From Amycolatopsis oliviviridis (GTDB taxonomy: Bacteria > Actinomycetota > Actinomycetes > Mycobacteriales > Pseudonocardiaceae), in assembly GCF_014654365.1 (NCBI RefSeq), contig NZ_BNAY01000012.1:1-51293 (forward strand): a DNA stretch of 51,293 nt, in the 5' to 3' direction. The stretch's first letter is position 1, and each line of letters starts with the position of its first letter. The position numbers and the translations under genes are program-made. Below are positions 16,240 to 26,800 of this stretch, one piece after another. Below the pieces are notes generated by a model, which saw only the letters and a program-made list of their open reading frames with translations, was not told where the DNA came from and did not search any database.

Positions 16240-18200
16240 CCGCGACCTTGGGCTGGCTCCGCAAGCAGCTTGCGGGCATCGTGGCGCTGTTGCTGATGGC
16301 GGGACTGTTCGTGGTGGCTCAGCTGCCCACGGTCTCGACCGCCGAGGCGGACACCATGGCCTCGAAGTACGCGTTCGAACCCCTGACGATCGCCCTGCCG
16401 GAGGCGGCGAAGAGCCAGTCGATCCGCACGGTGAACAAGGAGTACGAGCACATCCGCGCCTGGATCTCCTCGGTCGGCGCCGCGATCGCGGTCAACGACC
16501 TCGACGGCGACAAGCTCGCGAACGACCTGTGCTTCGTGGACCCGCGCAGCGACCAGGTCGTCGTCACCCCGACCCCGGGCAAGGGCGGTGACCGGTACGC
16601 GCCGTTCGCGCTCGACGCGGCGCCGCTGCCGATGGGCAAGTACATCGCGCCCATGGGCTGCGTGCCCGCCGACCTGAACGAGGACGGCCGGGTCGACCTG
16701 CTGGCCTACTACTGGGGCCGCACCCCGATCGCCTTCCTGGCGAAGCCGGGCGCGACCAAGCTGGAGCCGAAGGCGTACGAGCCGGTGGAACTGGTGCCGG
16801 GCAACAACTCCAAGAACGGTGAGTACTCCGGTCCACTGTGGAACACCAACGCCGCCTCGGTCGGTGATTTCGACGGCGACGGCCACCAGGACATCTTCAT
16901 CGGCAACTACTTCCCCGACAGCGCGGTCCTGGACGACCGCGTCGAGGGCGGGGTCGAGATGAACAAGTCGATGTCGCACGCCGACAACGCCGGCGGCAAG
17001 TACATCCTCCGGTTCACCGGCGCCACCCAGGGCGCGAAGCCGACCGCGACGTTCGCCCTCGACGACAAGGCCATCCCGGCCGACGCCCAGGGCGGCTGGT
17101 CGCTCGCGGCCAGCGCGACCGACGTCGACGGCGACAATCTCCCCGAGCTCTACATCGGCAACGACTTCGGCCACGACCGCCTGCTGTACAACAAGTCCCG
17201 CCCCGGCAAGGTCGAGTTCGCCGAGGTGAAGGGCATTCGCGGGGCCAACGAGCCGAAGTCGAAGGTGCTCGGCAACGACTCCTTCAAGGGTATGGGCGTC
17301 GACTTCGCCGACCTCGACCACGACGGTCTCTACGACCTGTACGTCAGCAACATCACGACATCCTGGGGTATCGAGGAAAGCCACTTCCAGTTCATGAACA
17401 CCGCCAAGGACACCGCGGATCTGCGCGGCCGTCTGCAGGGTGGCGAGGCACCGTGGGTCGACCGCAGCGCGCAGGCGGGCACCGCGTGGTCCGGCTGGGG
17501 CTGGGACGTCAAGATCGCCGACTACAACAACAGCGGCGAATCGGTGATCACCCAGGCGACCGGCTTCGTCAAGGGCGACGTCAACCGCTGGCCGCAGCTG
17601 CAGGAACTGGCGACGTCGAACGACGAACTGCTGAAGCACCCGTACTTCTGGCCGAACATGCGCGCCGGTGACGACGTCGGTGGCGACCACACCCTGCACT
17701 TCTGGGCCAAGGGAGCCGACGGCCGCTACACCGACCTGGCCCCGCGCCTCGGCCTCGCGGTCCCGGTGCCCACCCGCGGTATCGCCACCGGTGACGCCGA
17801 CGGCGACGGCAAGCTCGACTTCGCCGTGGCCCGCCAGTGGGAGCAGCCGATCTTCTACCACAACGTCAGCCCCGACTCCGGTTCGTACCTGAACCTGAAG
17901 CTGGTGCACGACAAGGCTTCGGCCGATGGCCCGCTCAAGGCCGCCGGCACCGCCGCGATCGGCGCGCAGGTCACCGTCATCACCCCCGACGGCAAGAAGT
18001 ACATGGACCGCGTCGACGGCGGCAGCGGCCACTCCGGCAAGCGCAGCCACGAGATCCAGATCGGGCTCGGCAAGGTCACCGGACCGGTGAAGGTGTGCCT
18101 GCAGTGGCGCGACCTGACCGGGCAGATCCGTACCCAGGAAGTCCAGCTGACCCCGGGCAGCCACACGTTCCAGCTCGGCGCTCAGGCTAAGGAGAAGTGA
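16236..18200 (+). CDS. unbV: Enediyne biosynthesis protein UnbV (FG-GAP/ASPIC-UnbV)
   Basis: This 654-aa protein has a signal peptide or N-terminal anchor (about residues 10-37) and then a predicted beta-propeller with several Asp-rich calcium-binding loops, such as DLDGDK, DFDGDG, DVDGDN, DLDHDG and DADGDG. The C-terminal ~100 residues are the ASPIC/UnbV domain. It is probably exported. Its role in enediyne formation is unknown, although it is a conserved part of the core set. The gene overlaps unbL by 4 bases and is followed at once by unbU. Confidence 0.92.
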   Translation: MTATLGWLRKQLAGIVALLLMAGLFVVAQLPTVSTAEADTMASKYAFEPLTIALPEAAKSQSIRTVNKEYEHIRAWISSVGAAIAVNDLDGDKLANDLCFVDPRSDQVVVTPTPGKGGDRYAPFALDAAPLPMGKYIAPMGCVPADLNEDGRVDLLAYYWGRTPIAFLAKPGATKLEPKAYEPVELVPGNNSKNGEYSGPLWNTNAASVGDFDGDGHQDIFIGNYFPDSAVLDDRVEGGVEMNKSMSHADNAGGKYILRFTGATQGAKPTATFALDDKAIPADAQGGWSLAASATDVDGDNLPELYIGNDFGHDRLLYNKSRPGKVEFAEVKGIRGANEPKSKVLGNDSFKGMGVDFADLDHDGLYDLYVSNITTSWGIEESHFQFMNTAKDTADLRGRLQGGEAPWVDRSAQAGTAWSGWGWDVKIADYNNSGESVITQATGFVKGDVNRWPQLQELATSNDELLKHPYFWPNMRAGDDVGGDHTLHFWAKGADGRYTDLAPRLGLAVPVPTRGIATGDADGDGKLDFAVARQWEQPIFYHNVSPDSGSYLNLKLVHDKASADGPLKAAGTAAIGAQVTVITPDGKKYMDRVDGGSGHSGKRSHEIQIGLGKVTGPVKVCLQWRDLTGQIRTQEVQLTPGSHTFQLGAQAKEK

Positions 18201-18205
18201 CCGTC

Positions 18206-19192
18206 ATGGCTGAGCAGACACTAACGGCACCGAAGAGCAACAAGACGATCACGGCCCTTCGCCGGTTCGCGATCTCGATCACCATCTTCAACATCATCGG
18301 CTACACCGTGCTCGGTTTCGAGCAGCCCTACACCTATCCGTTCATCGCGCTGGCGACGGCGTACGCCACGGAAATCCTGCTGGAGATCATCGGGGCCCGC
18401 GTCCAGGGCCGCGACGTCCGGTTCCGCGGCAACGGTTTCAAGGGACTGGTGGAGTTCCTCTTCCCAGCGCACATCACCGGTCTCGCGCTCAACATGCTGA
18501 CCTACGTCAACGACCAGGTGCTGGTCATGATGTTCGGCGTCGTGGTCGCCGTCGGCGCCAAGTGGGTCCTCCAGGCCCCGGTGCGGGGACGGCTCCGCCA
18601 CTACATGAACCCGTCGAACTTCGGCATCACGATCATCCTGCTGGTGTTCCCCTGGGCGAGCATCGCGCCGCCCTACCACTTCACCGAGCAGGTCGACTCG
18701 TGGGTCGGCTGGCTGATCGTCGGCATCATCATGATCTCGGGCACCGTGCTCAACGCGATGCTGACCCAGCGGATGTGGCTGATCGGCGCCTGGCTGATCA
18801 CCTTCGCGCTCCAGGCGATCATCCGTGGCCTGGTGTTCGACACCGCGATCCCCGGCGCGCTCGGGATGATGACCGGGGTGGCGTTCGTGCTCTACACGAA
18901 CTACATGGTCACCGACCCGGGCACGACCCCGTCGAAGCCCGCGTCGCAGGTCCTGTTCGGTTCGGGAGTGGCGCTGGCGTACGGGTTCTTCATGATCGTG
19001 CACGTCGCCTACGGCCTGTTCCTGGCGACCGCGCTGGTCTGCCTCATCCGAGGCATGTTCCTGTGGGGCCTGCACTTCTCCAAGAAGGCCACCGAGAAGT
19101 GGGAGGCCGAGCAGGCGAAGTCGGCCGAGGTCACGACCCTGCCGAAGCCGGCCGAGAAGCCGGAGACGGAAACCGGGGCCGTGGCGGCATGA
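18206..19192 (+). CDS. unbU: Enediyne biosynthesis membrane protein UnbU
   Basis: The 328-aa integral membrane protein has about eight to ten hydrophobic segments and resembles the UnbU family, distantly like RnfD-type membrane proteins. A motif LRHYMNPSNFGITIILLVF is seen near residue 132. The ATG at 18206 is preferred because AAGGAG (18189-18194) is well spaced from it; a GTG at 18197 is too close. The C-terminal tail is Lys/Glu-rich. The stop overlaps the P450 start (ATGA). UnbU is part of the minimal conserved enediyne set; its chemistry is unknown. Confidence 0.9.
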   Translation: MAEQTLTAPKSNKTITALRRFAISITIFNIIGYTVLGFEQPYTYPFIALATAYATEILLEIIGARVQGRDVRFRGNGFKGLVEFLFPAHITGLALNMLTYVNDQVLVMMFGVVVAVGAKWVLQAPVRGRLRHYMNPSNFGITIILLVFPWASIAPPYHFTEQVDSWVGWLIVGIIMISGTVLNAMLTQRMWLIGAWLITFALQAIIRGLVFDTAIPGALGMMTGVAFVLYTNYMVTDPGTTPSKPASQVLFGSGVALAYGFFMIVHVAYGLFLATALVCLIRGMFLWGLHFSKKATEKWEAEQAKSAEVTTLPKPAEKPETETGAVAA

Positions 19193-20541
19193 CCTCGCCC
19201 GCGGAATCCACCCGGGGGGCGCGTCTCGCGCCCCCCGGGCCGCCGCGCCGAGCGACCTTCGGTCTGCTGAAGAAGCTCTTCACCGACCGGCTGGCGCTCA
19301 TGTCGGACTCGGCGGAGGCGCACGGGGACGTCGTCCGGATCGCGATCGGTCCCAAGACGATGTACCTGGTGAACCACCCCGAACTGGCGAAACACGTGCT
19401 CGCGGACAACGCGGCCAACTACCACAAGGGAATCGGCCTCCAGGAGGCCAGGCGGGCGCTCGGCGACGGGCTGCTCACCAGTGACGGCGACGTCTGGAAG
19501 AAGCAGCGCCGGACCATCCAGCCGGTGTTCCAGCCCAAGCGGATCGCGCGGCAGGCCTCGGTCGTCGCGAACGAGGTCGAAGGTCTCGTGAAACGCTTGC
19601 GGGACACCGAAGGCCCGGTGGAGATCCTGCACGAGATGACCGGGCTGACGCTCGGCGTGCTCGGCAAGACGTTGCTCGACGCGGACCTCGGCGGATTCAC
19701 GTCGCTGGGGCATTCGTTCGAGGCCGTGCAGGACCAGGCGATGTTCGAAGCGGTGACGCTGAGCATGGTCCCGGAGTGGGCACCGCTGAAGAAACAGCTG
19801 CGGTTCCGCGAGTCCCGGGCCGACCTCCGGCGGATCGCCGACGAGCTCGTCGAGCAGCGGCTGGCGAACCCGGTCGAGAACGGTGAGGACGTGCTCTCGC
19901 GGCTCATCGCGACCGACGGGACCCGCGAGCAGATGCGGGACGAGCTGATCACCCTGCTGCTGGCCGGTCACGAGACGACGGCGAGCACGCTGGGCTGGGC
20001 GTTCCACCTGCTCGACGAACATCCCGACGTCGCGGCGAAACTGCGCGCGGAGGCCGATTCGGTGCTGGGCGACCAGCTGCCGACCCATGACGACCTGCAC
20101 CGGCTGCCGTACACGTCGAGGGTCGTCGAAGAGGTCATGCGGCTGTACCCGCCGGTGTGGCTGCTGCCGCGGGTGGCGCAGGCCGACGACGAGATCGGCG
20201 GGTACCACATCCCCGCCGGATCCGACGTCGTCGTCGTGCCCTACACGCTGCACCGGCATCCGGCGTTCTGGCCGGAGCCGGAGCGGTTCGACCCGGACCG
20301 GTTCGATCCGGACCGGCCGAGCGGGCGGCCCCGGTACGCCTACATCCCGTTCGGCGCCGGGCCGCGGTTCTGCATCGGCAACAGCCTCGGCGTGATGGAG
20401 GCCGTTTTCGTGCTGACGATGGTCCTGCGCGACCTCGAACTCAGGAAGCTCCCGGGCTACGACGTGGTCCCCGAGGCGATGCTGTCGCTGCGGGTCCGCG
20501 GCGGGCTGCCGATGACCGTGCACACCAGGAACAGGAGGTAG
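19189..20541 (+). CDS. Cytochrome P450 (E7-like enediyne oxidase)
   Basis: The 450-aa P450 has the I-helix AGHETTAST, the ExxR motif in VVEEVMRLYPPVW, and the heme loop FGAGPRFCIG with Cys395 as iron ligand. It probably oxidises the nascent enediyne core. As I recall, P450, E8 and GMC oxidoreductase genes occur together in this order in the C-1027 and neocarzinostatin clusters, where they are called E7-E8-E9. Translation is coupled to unbU by a 4-base overlap. No ferredoxin gene lies nearby. Confidence 0.92.
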   Translation: MTSPAESTRGARLAPPGPPRRATFGLLKKLFTDRLALMSDSAEAHGDVVRIAIGPKTMYLVNHPELAKHVLADNAANYHKGIGLQEARRALGDGLLTSDGDVWKKQRRTIQPVFQPKRIARQASVVANEVEGLVKRLRDTEGPVEILHEMTGLTLGVLGKTLLDADLGGFTSLGHSFEAVQDQAMFEAVTLSMVPEWAPLKKQLRFRESRADLRRIADELVEQRLANPVENGEDVLSRLIATDGTREQMRDELITLLLAGHETTASTLGWAFHLLDEHPDVAAKLRAEADSVLGDQLPTHDDLHRLPYTSRVVEEVMRLYPPVWLLPRVAQADDEIGGYHIPAGSDVVVVPYTLHRHPAFWPEPERFDPDRFDPDRPSGRPRYAYIPFGAGPRFCIGNSLGVMEAVFVLTMVLRDLELRKLPGYDVVPEAMLSLRVRGGLPMTVHTRNRR

Positions 20542-20546
20542 GTTCC

Positions 20547-21104
20547 GTGGATTCGGACGAACAGGTCAAGGTGTCCACTTTGGAGGCCTACGCGGACACG
20601 ATCGTACCGGGGGAGAAGCGATTCCCCGGCGATCACGCGATCGCCGGAGCCTCGGCAGGACCGGGCGCGGTCGTGGCGGGCGCGCTCGAACTGCTGCACA
20701 CCGAGGCGACCGGGGTGACCGTCGGGCTGCCGTACCTGGCGCAGTCCCTCAACGATCACGCGAAGGTCTACGCCAAGGAACACGACCTCACCCTGGACGA
20801 GTCGCTGCCGTCGTTCGTGGCACTGTCCTTCGAGGACAGGACGGCGCTCGTGCGGTCGCTGACCGCGCCGGGGCATCCGGAGAAGGACGGCTGGGTCAGC
20901 CTCGCCCTGTTCTGCAACATGTCCTTCGACAGCGCGGCGCACAAGCACACCGCCGAAGCCATCGCCGAGGGCCACCCCGGGCTGCTGGCGATGGGCTACA
21001 CCGCACCGGACGAGGACGGCCTGTGGCGGTTCCCGAAGTTCTCCTACCGCCGCGAACTGGCGCGACTCCACCCTGACACCACACCTTCCGGGAGCCCGGC
21101 ATGA
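20547..21104 (+). CDS. E8-like enediyne cluster protein, possible GMC-oxidoreductase partner
   Basis: This 185-aa protein starts GTG at 20547, nine bases after an AGGAGG site. It shows a pattern like small partner subunits of GMC oxidoreductases (gluconate 2-dehydrogenase subunit 3 type), such as TLEAYADTIVPGEKRFPGD near the start and a helical body. By position it matches the protein called E8 in known nine-membered enediyne clusters. The next gene, which it overlaps by 4 bases, is the GMC oxidoreductase, so the two are likely to act as a complex. No catalytic residues are recognised. Confidence 0.72.
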   Translation: MDSDEQVKVSTLEAYADTIVPGEKRFPGDHAIAGASAGPGAVVAGALELLHTEATGVTVGLPYLAQSLNDHAKVYAKEHDLTLDESLPSFVALSFEDRTALVRSLTAPGHPEKDGWVSLALFCNMSFDSAAHKHTAEAIAEGHPGLLAMGYTAPDEDGLWRFPKFSYRRELARLHPDTTPSGSPA

Positions 21105-22753
21105 CTGCCTACGACAAGACCGACGTCGTCATCGTCGGCAGCGGGTTCGGCGGTTCGATCCCCGCCTACCACCTGGCCGCGGGCGGCGCGAAGGTCACCG
21201 TGCTGGAACGCGGGCCATGGCTGGAGGCGAAGGAGTTCGAGCACGACTACCTGCTCGGCTCGTCCTACACCAGGGCGTTCGACTTCGTCGTCGGTGACGG
21301 CATGAGCGTGCTGGGCGGGAACTGCGTCGGCGGCGGCAGCGTGGTGTACTTCGCCGCGATGCCGCGCGCGCCGAAGTTCGTCTTCGAGCGCCACGGCAGC
21401 ATCGGCCGTCGCATGTGGCCTTCGACGATCACGCGCGACTCGCTGGAGCCCTGGTACGACCGGGTTTCGGACTCGCTCCCGGTGTCCAAACAGGACTGGA
21501 ACGACGTCTCGTACGCCGGCGGCCTGTGGGCGGCGTTCTGTAACCATTCCGGCCGGACCGCCAACCCGGCGCCGGTCGCGGTGGACAACGACCGCTGCGT
21601 GAACTGCAACTTCATGATGGCCGGCTGCCGGTTCGACGCGAAACGCTCGCTGCTGACCAACTATCTGCCCGCCGCGCTCGCGCACGGCGCGCAGATCCGG
21701 CCGCTGCACGAGGTCCAGCGGATCGAGCGCATCGACGACGGTGACTACCGCGTGCACTTCAACCTCGTCGACGACTCGGACTACCGCGTGCAGACCGGCA
21801 GCGGGACGATCGACGCGAAGATCGTCATCATCGCCGCCGGCGCCGGTGCGACACCGGTGATCCTGCAGCGTTCGGAGTCGGCGCTGGGCACCATGCCGCA
21901 CGCCGTCGGCCGGTACTTCTCGGGCAACGGTGAGCGGCTCAACACCGCGATCATCAACGAGGAGCGCGTCCGCGAGGTGCTCGGACTGTCCCGTGAGGAC
22001 GGCAAGGTCTACGAGGCCAACCACATCGGCAAGGGCCCGACCGTGGCGAACTGGGACAAGCTCGACGGATCACTGCCGGAGTACGAGCGGTACTCGCTGG
22101 AGCAGCTGTACTTCCCGCCCGGTCTCGGCACCATCCTCGCGCAGGTGCCCGACGGCGACGAACCACGCTGGTTCGGGGCGCAGAAGAAGGAGATCCTCAA
22201 GAAGTGGGCCTCCTGGCTGACCATCTTCTTGATGACCGAGGACGACAACGAGGGCGTCTTCGGCACGCCGCCGCCCACCGGCAACTCCTACCGCATCTCG
22301 CAGCAGATGCTCGGCCGCGGCCCGCTGAAGTACGACCCGACGCCGAACACCCTGCACGGCTGGTCGCTGGCCGACGCGGAGTGCAAGGAGATCCTGGAGA
22401 AGGACGGCCTGGCGAAGGTGGCGCCGTGGACCAACGACGTCGTCGGCGCGTACACCGTGCACCCGCTGGCGTCGTGCCGGATCGGTGACGACCCGGAGAC
22501 CTCGGCGCTGCACCCGAACCACGAGCTCCGCAACCACCCCGGGATCTTCGTGACCGACAGCGCTTCCGTGCCGGGCGCGCTGACGGTGAACCCGGCGATG
22601 ACGATCGCGGCGCTGGCCGAACGGTCGGTGCCGGGGATCGTGCGGGCGCTGCAGGCGCGCGGTGTCGACGTCTCCTACGGTGCCCCGGCTCCGGACGGTT
22701 CGATCACCGGGCGGCGGGCGGTCGGCAAGTTGTCGCTGGTGGCCGGGAGCTGA
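21101..22753 (+). CDS. GMC-family FAD oxidoreductase (E9-like)
   Basis: The 550-aa flavoprotein has the ADP-binding motif VVIVGSGFGGSIPAYHLAAG (about 9-28) with the glutamate of VLERG after it. The C-terminal GMC region includes VHPLASCRIG and VNPAMTIAALAER. A cysteine cluster, CVNCNFMMAGC (about 167-177), is typical of the cholesterol-oxidase-like branch. It likely oxidises an alcohol of the enediyne core. It is coupled to the upstream E8-like gene by ATGA and is followed two bases on by an AhpD-like gene. Confidence 0.92.
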   Translation: MTAYDKTDVVIVGSGFGGSIPAYHLAAGGAKVTVLERGPWLEAKEFEHDYLLGSSYTRAFDFVVGDGMSVLGGNCVGGGSVVYFAAMPRAPKFVFERHGSIGRRMWPSTITRDSLEPWYDRVSDSLPVSKQDWNDVSYAGGLWAAFCNHSGRTANPAPVAVDNDRCVNCNFMMAGCRFDAKRSLLTNYLPAALAHGAQIRPLHEVQRIERIDDGDYRVHFNLVDDSDYRVQTGSGTIDAKIVIIAAGAGATPVILQRSESALGTMPHAVGRYFSGNGERLNTAIINEERVREVLGLSREDGKVYEANHIGKGPTVANWDKLDGSLPEYERYSLEQLYFPPGLGTILAQVPDGDEPRWFGAQKKEILKKWASWLTIFLMTEDDNEGVFGTPPPTGNSYRISQQMLGRGPLKYDPTPNTLHGWSLADAECKEILEKDGLAKVAPWTNDVVGAYTVHPLASCRIGDDPETSALHPNHELRNHPGIFVTDSASVPGALTVNPAMTIAALAERSVPGIVRALQARGVDVSYGAPAPDGSITGRRAVGKLSLVAGS

Positions 22754-22755
22754 GC

Positions 22756-23706
22756 ATGGCTCCCAGACTGGTGCGGCTCGCGCTGCGGCGGGTGTTGCGC
22801 GAAGTCCGGCACGTCCGGCCGGTTCCCTTCGGCCGGGCGTCCGGGCTCGTGCGCGACGTCTACCGTCAGCTGGAACGGGATTTCGGGATGCTGGCCCCGC
22901 CGGTGGCCCTGCATTCGCCGTCCCCGCCGGTGCTCGCGGCGAGCTGGGTGATGCTGCGGGAGTCGCTGGTGGCGGCGGGTGAGACGGGCCGGGTGGACCG
23001 GGAGGTCGTCGCTTCCCTGGTGTCGCAAGCGAATTCGTGTCCGTACTGTGTCGAGGTGCACGGGATGGCGCTGGACTCGCTCGGGCGCTCCTCGGAGGCT
23101 TCGGCGATCGCGGCGGGTCGTGCGGTCGAGGACCCTTTGGACGGTGAGCTGTCGCCCGCCGCCAGGGCGGAGCTGACCGCGGTGGCGTTCACTTTCCACT
23201 ACCTGAACCGGGTGGTGAGCGTGTTCCTCGGGCCGTCGCCGCTGCCGTCGACCGTGCCGGATTCCGCACGGGAGAAGGCGAAGTCGGTCCTGGGACGGTT
23301 CCTGCGGCCAGGGTCGGGCGCCACGCCCTGTGAGTCGCTGGAACTGCTGCCGGCGGGCTCGCGGGACTTCTCCTGGGCGGCGGGGAATCCGTTCGTCGCG
23401 GACGCCTTCTCACGGGCTTCCGCGGTGTTCGGATCGTTGACGGTTTCTCCTGTCGTGCGGGATGTCGTGCTACGAGAACTGTCCACTTGGGACGGCAGTC
23501 CACCGGGCTTGAGCCGGTCTTGGGCCGCTGCGGCGGGCGATCCGGTCGTACGGCTGGCCTTGGTGGTCGCGAAAGCGCCCTACCAGGTCGACGACGCCCT
23601 GGTCGCCGCGGCCGGATTGGACGATCGGGAGCTGGTCGAACTGGTGGGGTGGGCGGCGTTCACCGCCGCCGCGCACTGCGTTTCACTCCTCCCGATCCGC
23701 ACTTAG
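22756..23706 (+). CDS. AhpD-like/carboxymuconolactone decarboxylase-family protein
   Basis: The 316-aa helical protein has the CxxC redox motif CPYCVEVHGMALDSLG (about 96-111) of the AhpD fold. The rest is a second, degenerate helical half with SWAAAAGDPVVRLALVVAK. It could be a peroxidase-like or disulfide enzyme. It is the last gene of the unbL-to-GMC operon, starting two bases after it. I do not recall this family as a standard member of the enediyne core, so it may be an accessory or self-protection function. A shorter relative of the fold lies at 36534-37079. Confidence 0.8.
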   Translation: MAPRLVRLALRRVLREVRHVRPVPFGRASGLVRDVYRQLERDFGMLAPPVALHSPSPPVLAASWVMLRESLVAAGETGRVDREVVASLVSQANSCPYCVEVHGMALDSLGRSSEASAIAAGRAVEDPLDGELSPAARAELTAVAFTFHYLNRVVSVFLGPSPLPSTVPDSAREKAKSVLGRFLRPGSGATPCESLELLPAGSRDFSWAAGNPFVADAFSRASAVFGSLTVSPVVRDVVLRELSTWDGSPPGLSRSWAAAAGDPVVRLALVVAKAPYQVDDALVAAAGLDDRELVELVGWAAFTAAAHCVSLLPIRT

Positions 23707-23870
23707 TCGCCTACTTGCGCAACAACATGAGAGAAGACCATCGGCCCGGGTCGGGTTCATGCTTGACCGGACTGCAGATGCGGACGGCTGCCGCGTTTCT
23801 GAGGACAGAGCCCGGCGCCGGAACCGGATTCCATGACTTGAGTGGTTGAGAGCTAGGGGAGTGCGGTGGC

Positions 23871-26800
23871 ATGAGCGTTGAGCGGATTTCGATTGTCGGT
23901 ATCGGTCTCCGATACCCTGACGCCGGTTCCCCGGACGAATTGTGGGAGAACGTCCTCGCCGGCCGCCGGGCGTTCCGGAGACTGCCCGACGAGCGGATGA
24001 ACCGCGAGGACTACTACTCGCCCGACCCGAAGGCTCCGGACCGTTTCTACGCCCAGAAGGCCGCGGTCCTCCGCGACTACGAGTTCGACCGGATCAAGTA
24101 CAAGGTCGCGGGCAGCACCTTCCGGTCGACCGACACCACGCACTGGCTCGCCCTCGAGGTCGCCGCGCAGGCCTTGGCGGACGCGGGTTTCCCCGAAGGC
24201 GAAGGCCTTCCGAGGTCCGCCACCGGCGTGGTCATCGGCAACAGCCTCACCGGCGAGTTCTCGCGCGCCAACATCATGCGGCTGCGCTGGCCGTACGTGC
24301 GCCGCACGGTCGCGGCCGCGCTCGCCGAACGCGGCTGGGCCGAGGGTGACACCGCCGAGTTCCTCCACGATCTCGAAGCGCAGTACAAGGCGCCGTTCCC
24401 GGAGATCGACGAGGACACCCTCGCGGGCGGCCTGGCGAACACGATCGCCGGCCGTGTCTGCAACTTCTTCGACTTCGGCGGCGGCGGGTTCACCGTGGAC
24501 GGTGCCTGCTCGTCGTCGCTGCTTTCCGTGGTCACCGCGGCGAACGCGTTGTCCGAGGGTGACCTCGACGTCGCCGTGGCGGGCGGTGTCGACTTGTCGA
24601 TCGACCCGTTCGAGGTGATCGGCTTCGCCAAGACCGGCGCGCTCGCCAAGCGCGAGATGAAGGTCTACGACGCCGACTCCAACGGCTTCTGGCCCGGCGA
24701 GGGCTCCGGCATGCTCGTGCTGATGCGCGAGGAGGACGCGATCGCGCAGGGCAAACGGATCTACGCCTCCATCGGCGGCTGGGGTGTCTCCTCCGACGGC
24801 AAGGGCGGCATCACGCGGCCCGAGGCGTCGGGGCACCGCCTCGCGCTCAAGCGGGCGTACGAGAAGGCGGGCTACGGCGTCGAGACCGTGTCCTACTTCG
24901 AGGGGCACGGCACCGGGACCGCGCTGGGCGACGCCACCGAGATCGAGGCGCTCTCCACCGCCCGCCGCGACGCCGACCCGCTCGCCGACCGTGCGGCGCT
25001 GAGCACGATCAAGGGCAACATCGGCCACACCAAGGCCGCGGCCGGGGTCGCCGGGCTGATCAAGGCGACACTCGCGGTCTACCACCAGGTCATCCCGCCC
25101 GCGACCGGCCACTTCGAACCGCATGAGTCGCTGGTCGGCGACTCCGCGCGGATGTACGTCCCGGCCGAGGCCGGGTTGTGGCCCACGGATCACCCCGTTC
25201 GCGCCGGTGTCTCCGCGATGGGCTTCGGCGGGATCAACTCGCACGTCACCGTCACCGAGGCGCCGGGAGCGGCGCGGCGCAAGGAACTTGACGAAAAGAC
25301 CCGGGCGCTGGTCGCCGGACGGCAGGACAGCGAACTGCTGCTGCTCGACGCCGACGACGCCGCGTCGCTGCGCGGCCGGGTGACCGGGCTGCTGGAGGTC
25401 GTGCCGAAGCTTTCGTTCGCGGAGCTCGCGGACCTCGCCGGGACGCTTTCCGCGGAACTGTCCGGGAAACCGGTCCGCGCAGCGATCGTCGCGACCAGCC
25501 CGGAGGACGCCGAGCGCAAACTGGCCAAGCTCCTCGACCTCCTCGGCGAGGGCGAGCCGGATGTCTTCTCCGCCAGTGAAGGCATCTTCGCCGGCTCGCG
25601 CTCCAAGGACCCGAAGATCGGCTTCCTGTTCCCCGGACAGGGTTCCGGGCAGGGCACGGTCGGCGCGGTGCGCAAACGGTTCACCCACGCCGACGACGTC
25701 TACCGCGCCGCCGGGCTTTCGACCGGTGCCGATCAGGTCGCCACCGACGTCGCGCAGCCGCGTATCGTCACCGGGTCGCTCGCCGGGCTCCGCGTCCTCA
25801 AGAGTCTCGGCATCGAGGCGCAGACGGCCGCCGGGCACAGCCTCGGCGAGCTGACCGCGCTGCACTGGGGTGGCGCGCTCACCGAACGCGAAGTCCTCAA
25901 GCTCGCCAAGATCCGCGGCAAGGTGATGGCGACCGCGAGCGACGGAAACGGTGCCATGGCGGGGATCGCCGCCACACCGGGCGTCGCCGAGCGGCTCGCC
26001 GAGGGCGAAGAAGTCGTCATCGCGGGCTACAACGCGCCCGAGCAGACCGTCCTTTCCGGACCGTCGGAGGCGATCGACCGGGTCGTCGCCCGTGCCCGCG
26101 CGGAGGGTTTCACCGCGACCCGCATCAACGTCTCGCACGCCTTCCACTCGCCCGCGGTCGTCCCGGCCGCCGAGGCGATGACCGAGGAACTCGCCGCGTT
26201 CGACTTCGCCCGGCTCGACCGGCCCGTCGTGTCCACGGTGACCGGTGACGTCCTGCACGCCGCCGAAGACCTGCGCGATCTGCTGCGCGACCAGGTCGTC
26301 CTGCCGGTGCGTTTCCGTGAGGCGGCCGCGAAGGTCGCCGAGCGCAGCGATCTGGTGATCGAGGTCGGCCCCGGCCGGGTCCTCACCGGACTGTTCGGCG
26401 AGATCGCGCCCGGTACGCCGGTGCTCGCGATCGACACCGACAGCCCGACACTGGCCGCCGTGCTGAAGGTCGCCGGTGCCGCGTTCGCGTTCGGTGTCCC
26501 GCTGGAGACCTCCACGCTGTTCGCCGGCCGGGTCGTGCGGGCCCTGCCGGTGGACGGCGAATTCTCCTTCCTCGCCAGCCCCTGTGAGGCCGCGCCGTCG
26601 ATCGGTGCGGAGCTGGCCCGCGACCGCGTCGCAGACCCCGCCGAGGCCACGGCGGGCGAAGCCTCGGAGAACGGCGGCAGCAGCACGCTCGACCTGCTGC
26701 GCAAGCTCGCCTCGGAGCGGGTCGAACTGCCGCTCGAAGCCGTCACCGCGGACACGCATCCGCTCGACGATCTGCACCTGTCGTCGATCACCGTCGGCCA

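Noticed and set aside
23730..23849. 39-codon frame just before pksE as a possible peptide gene
   Set aside because: No ribosome site before the ATG and no conserved-looking feature.
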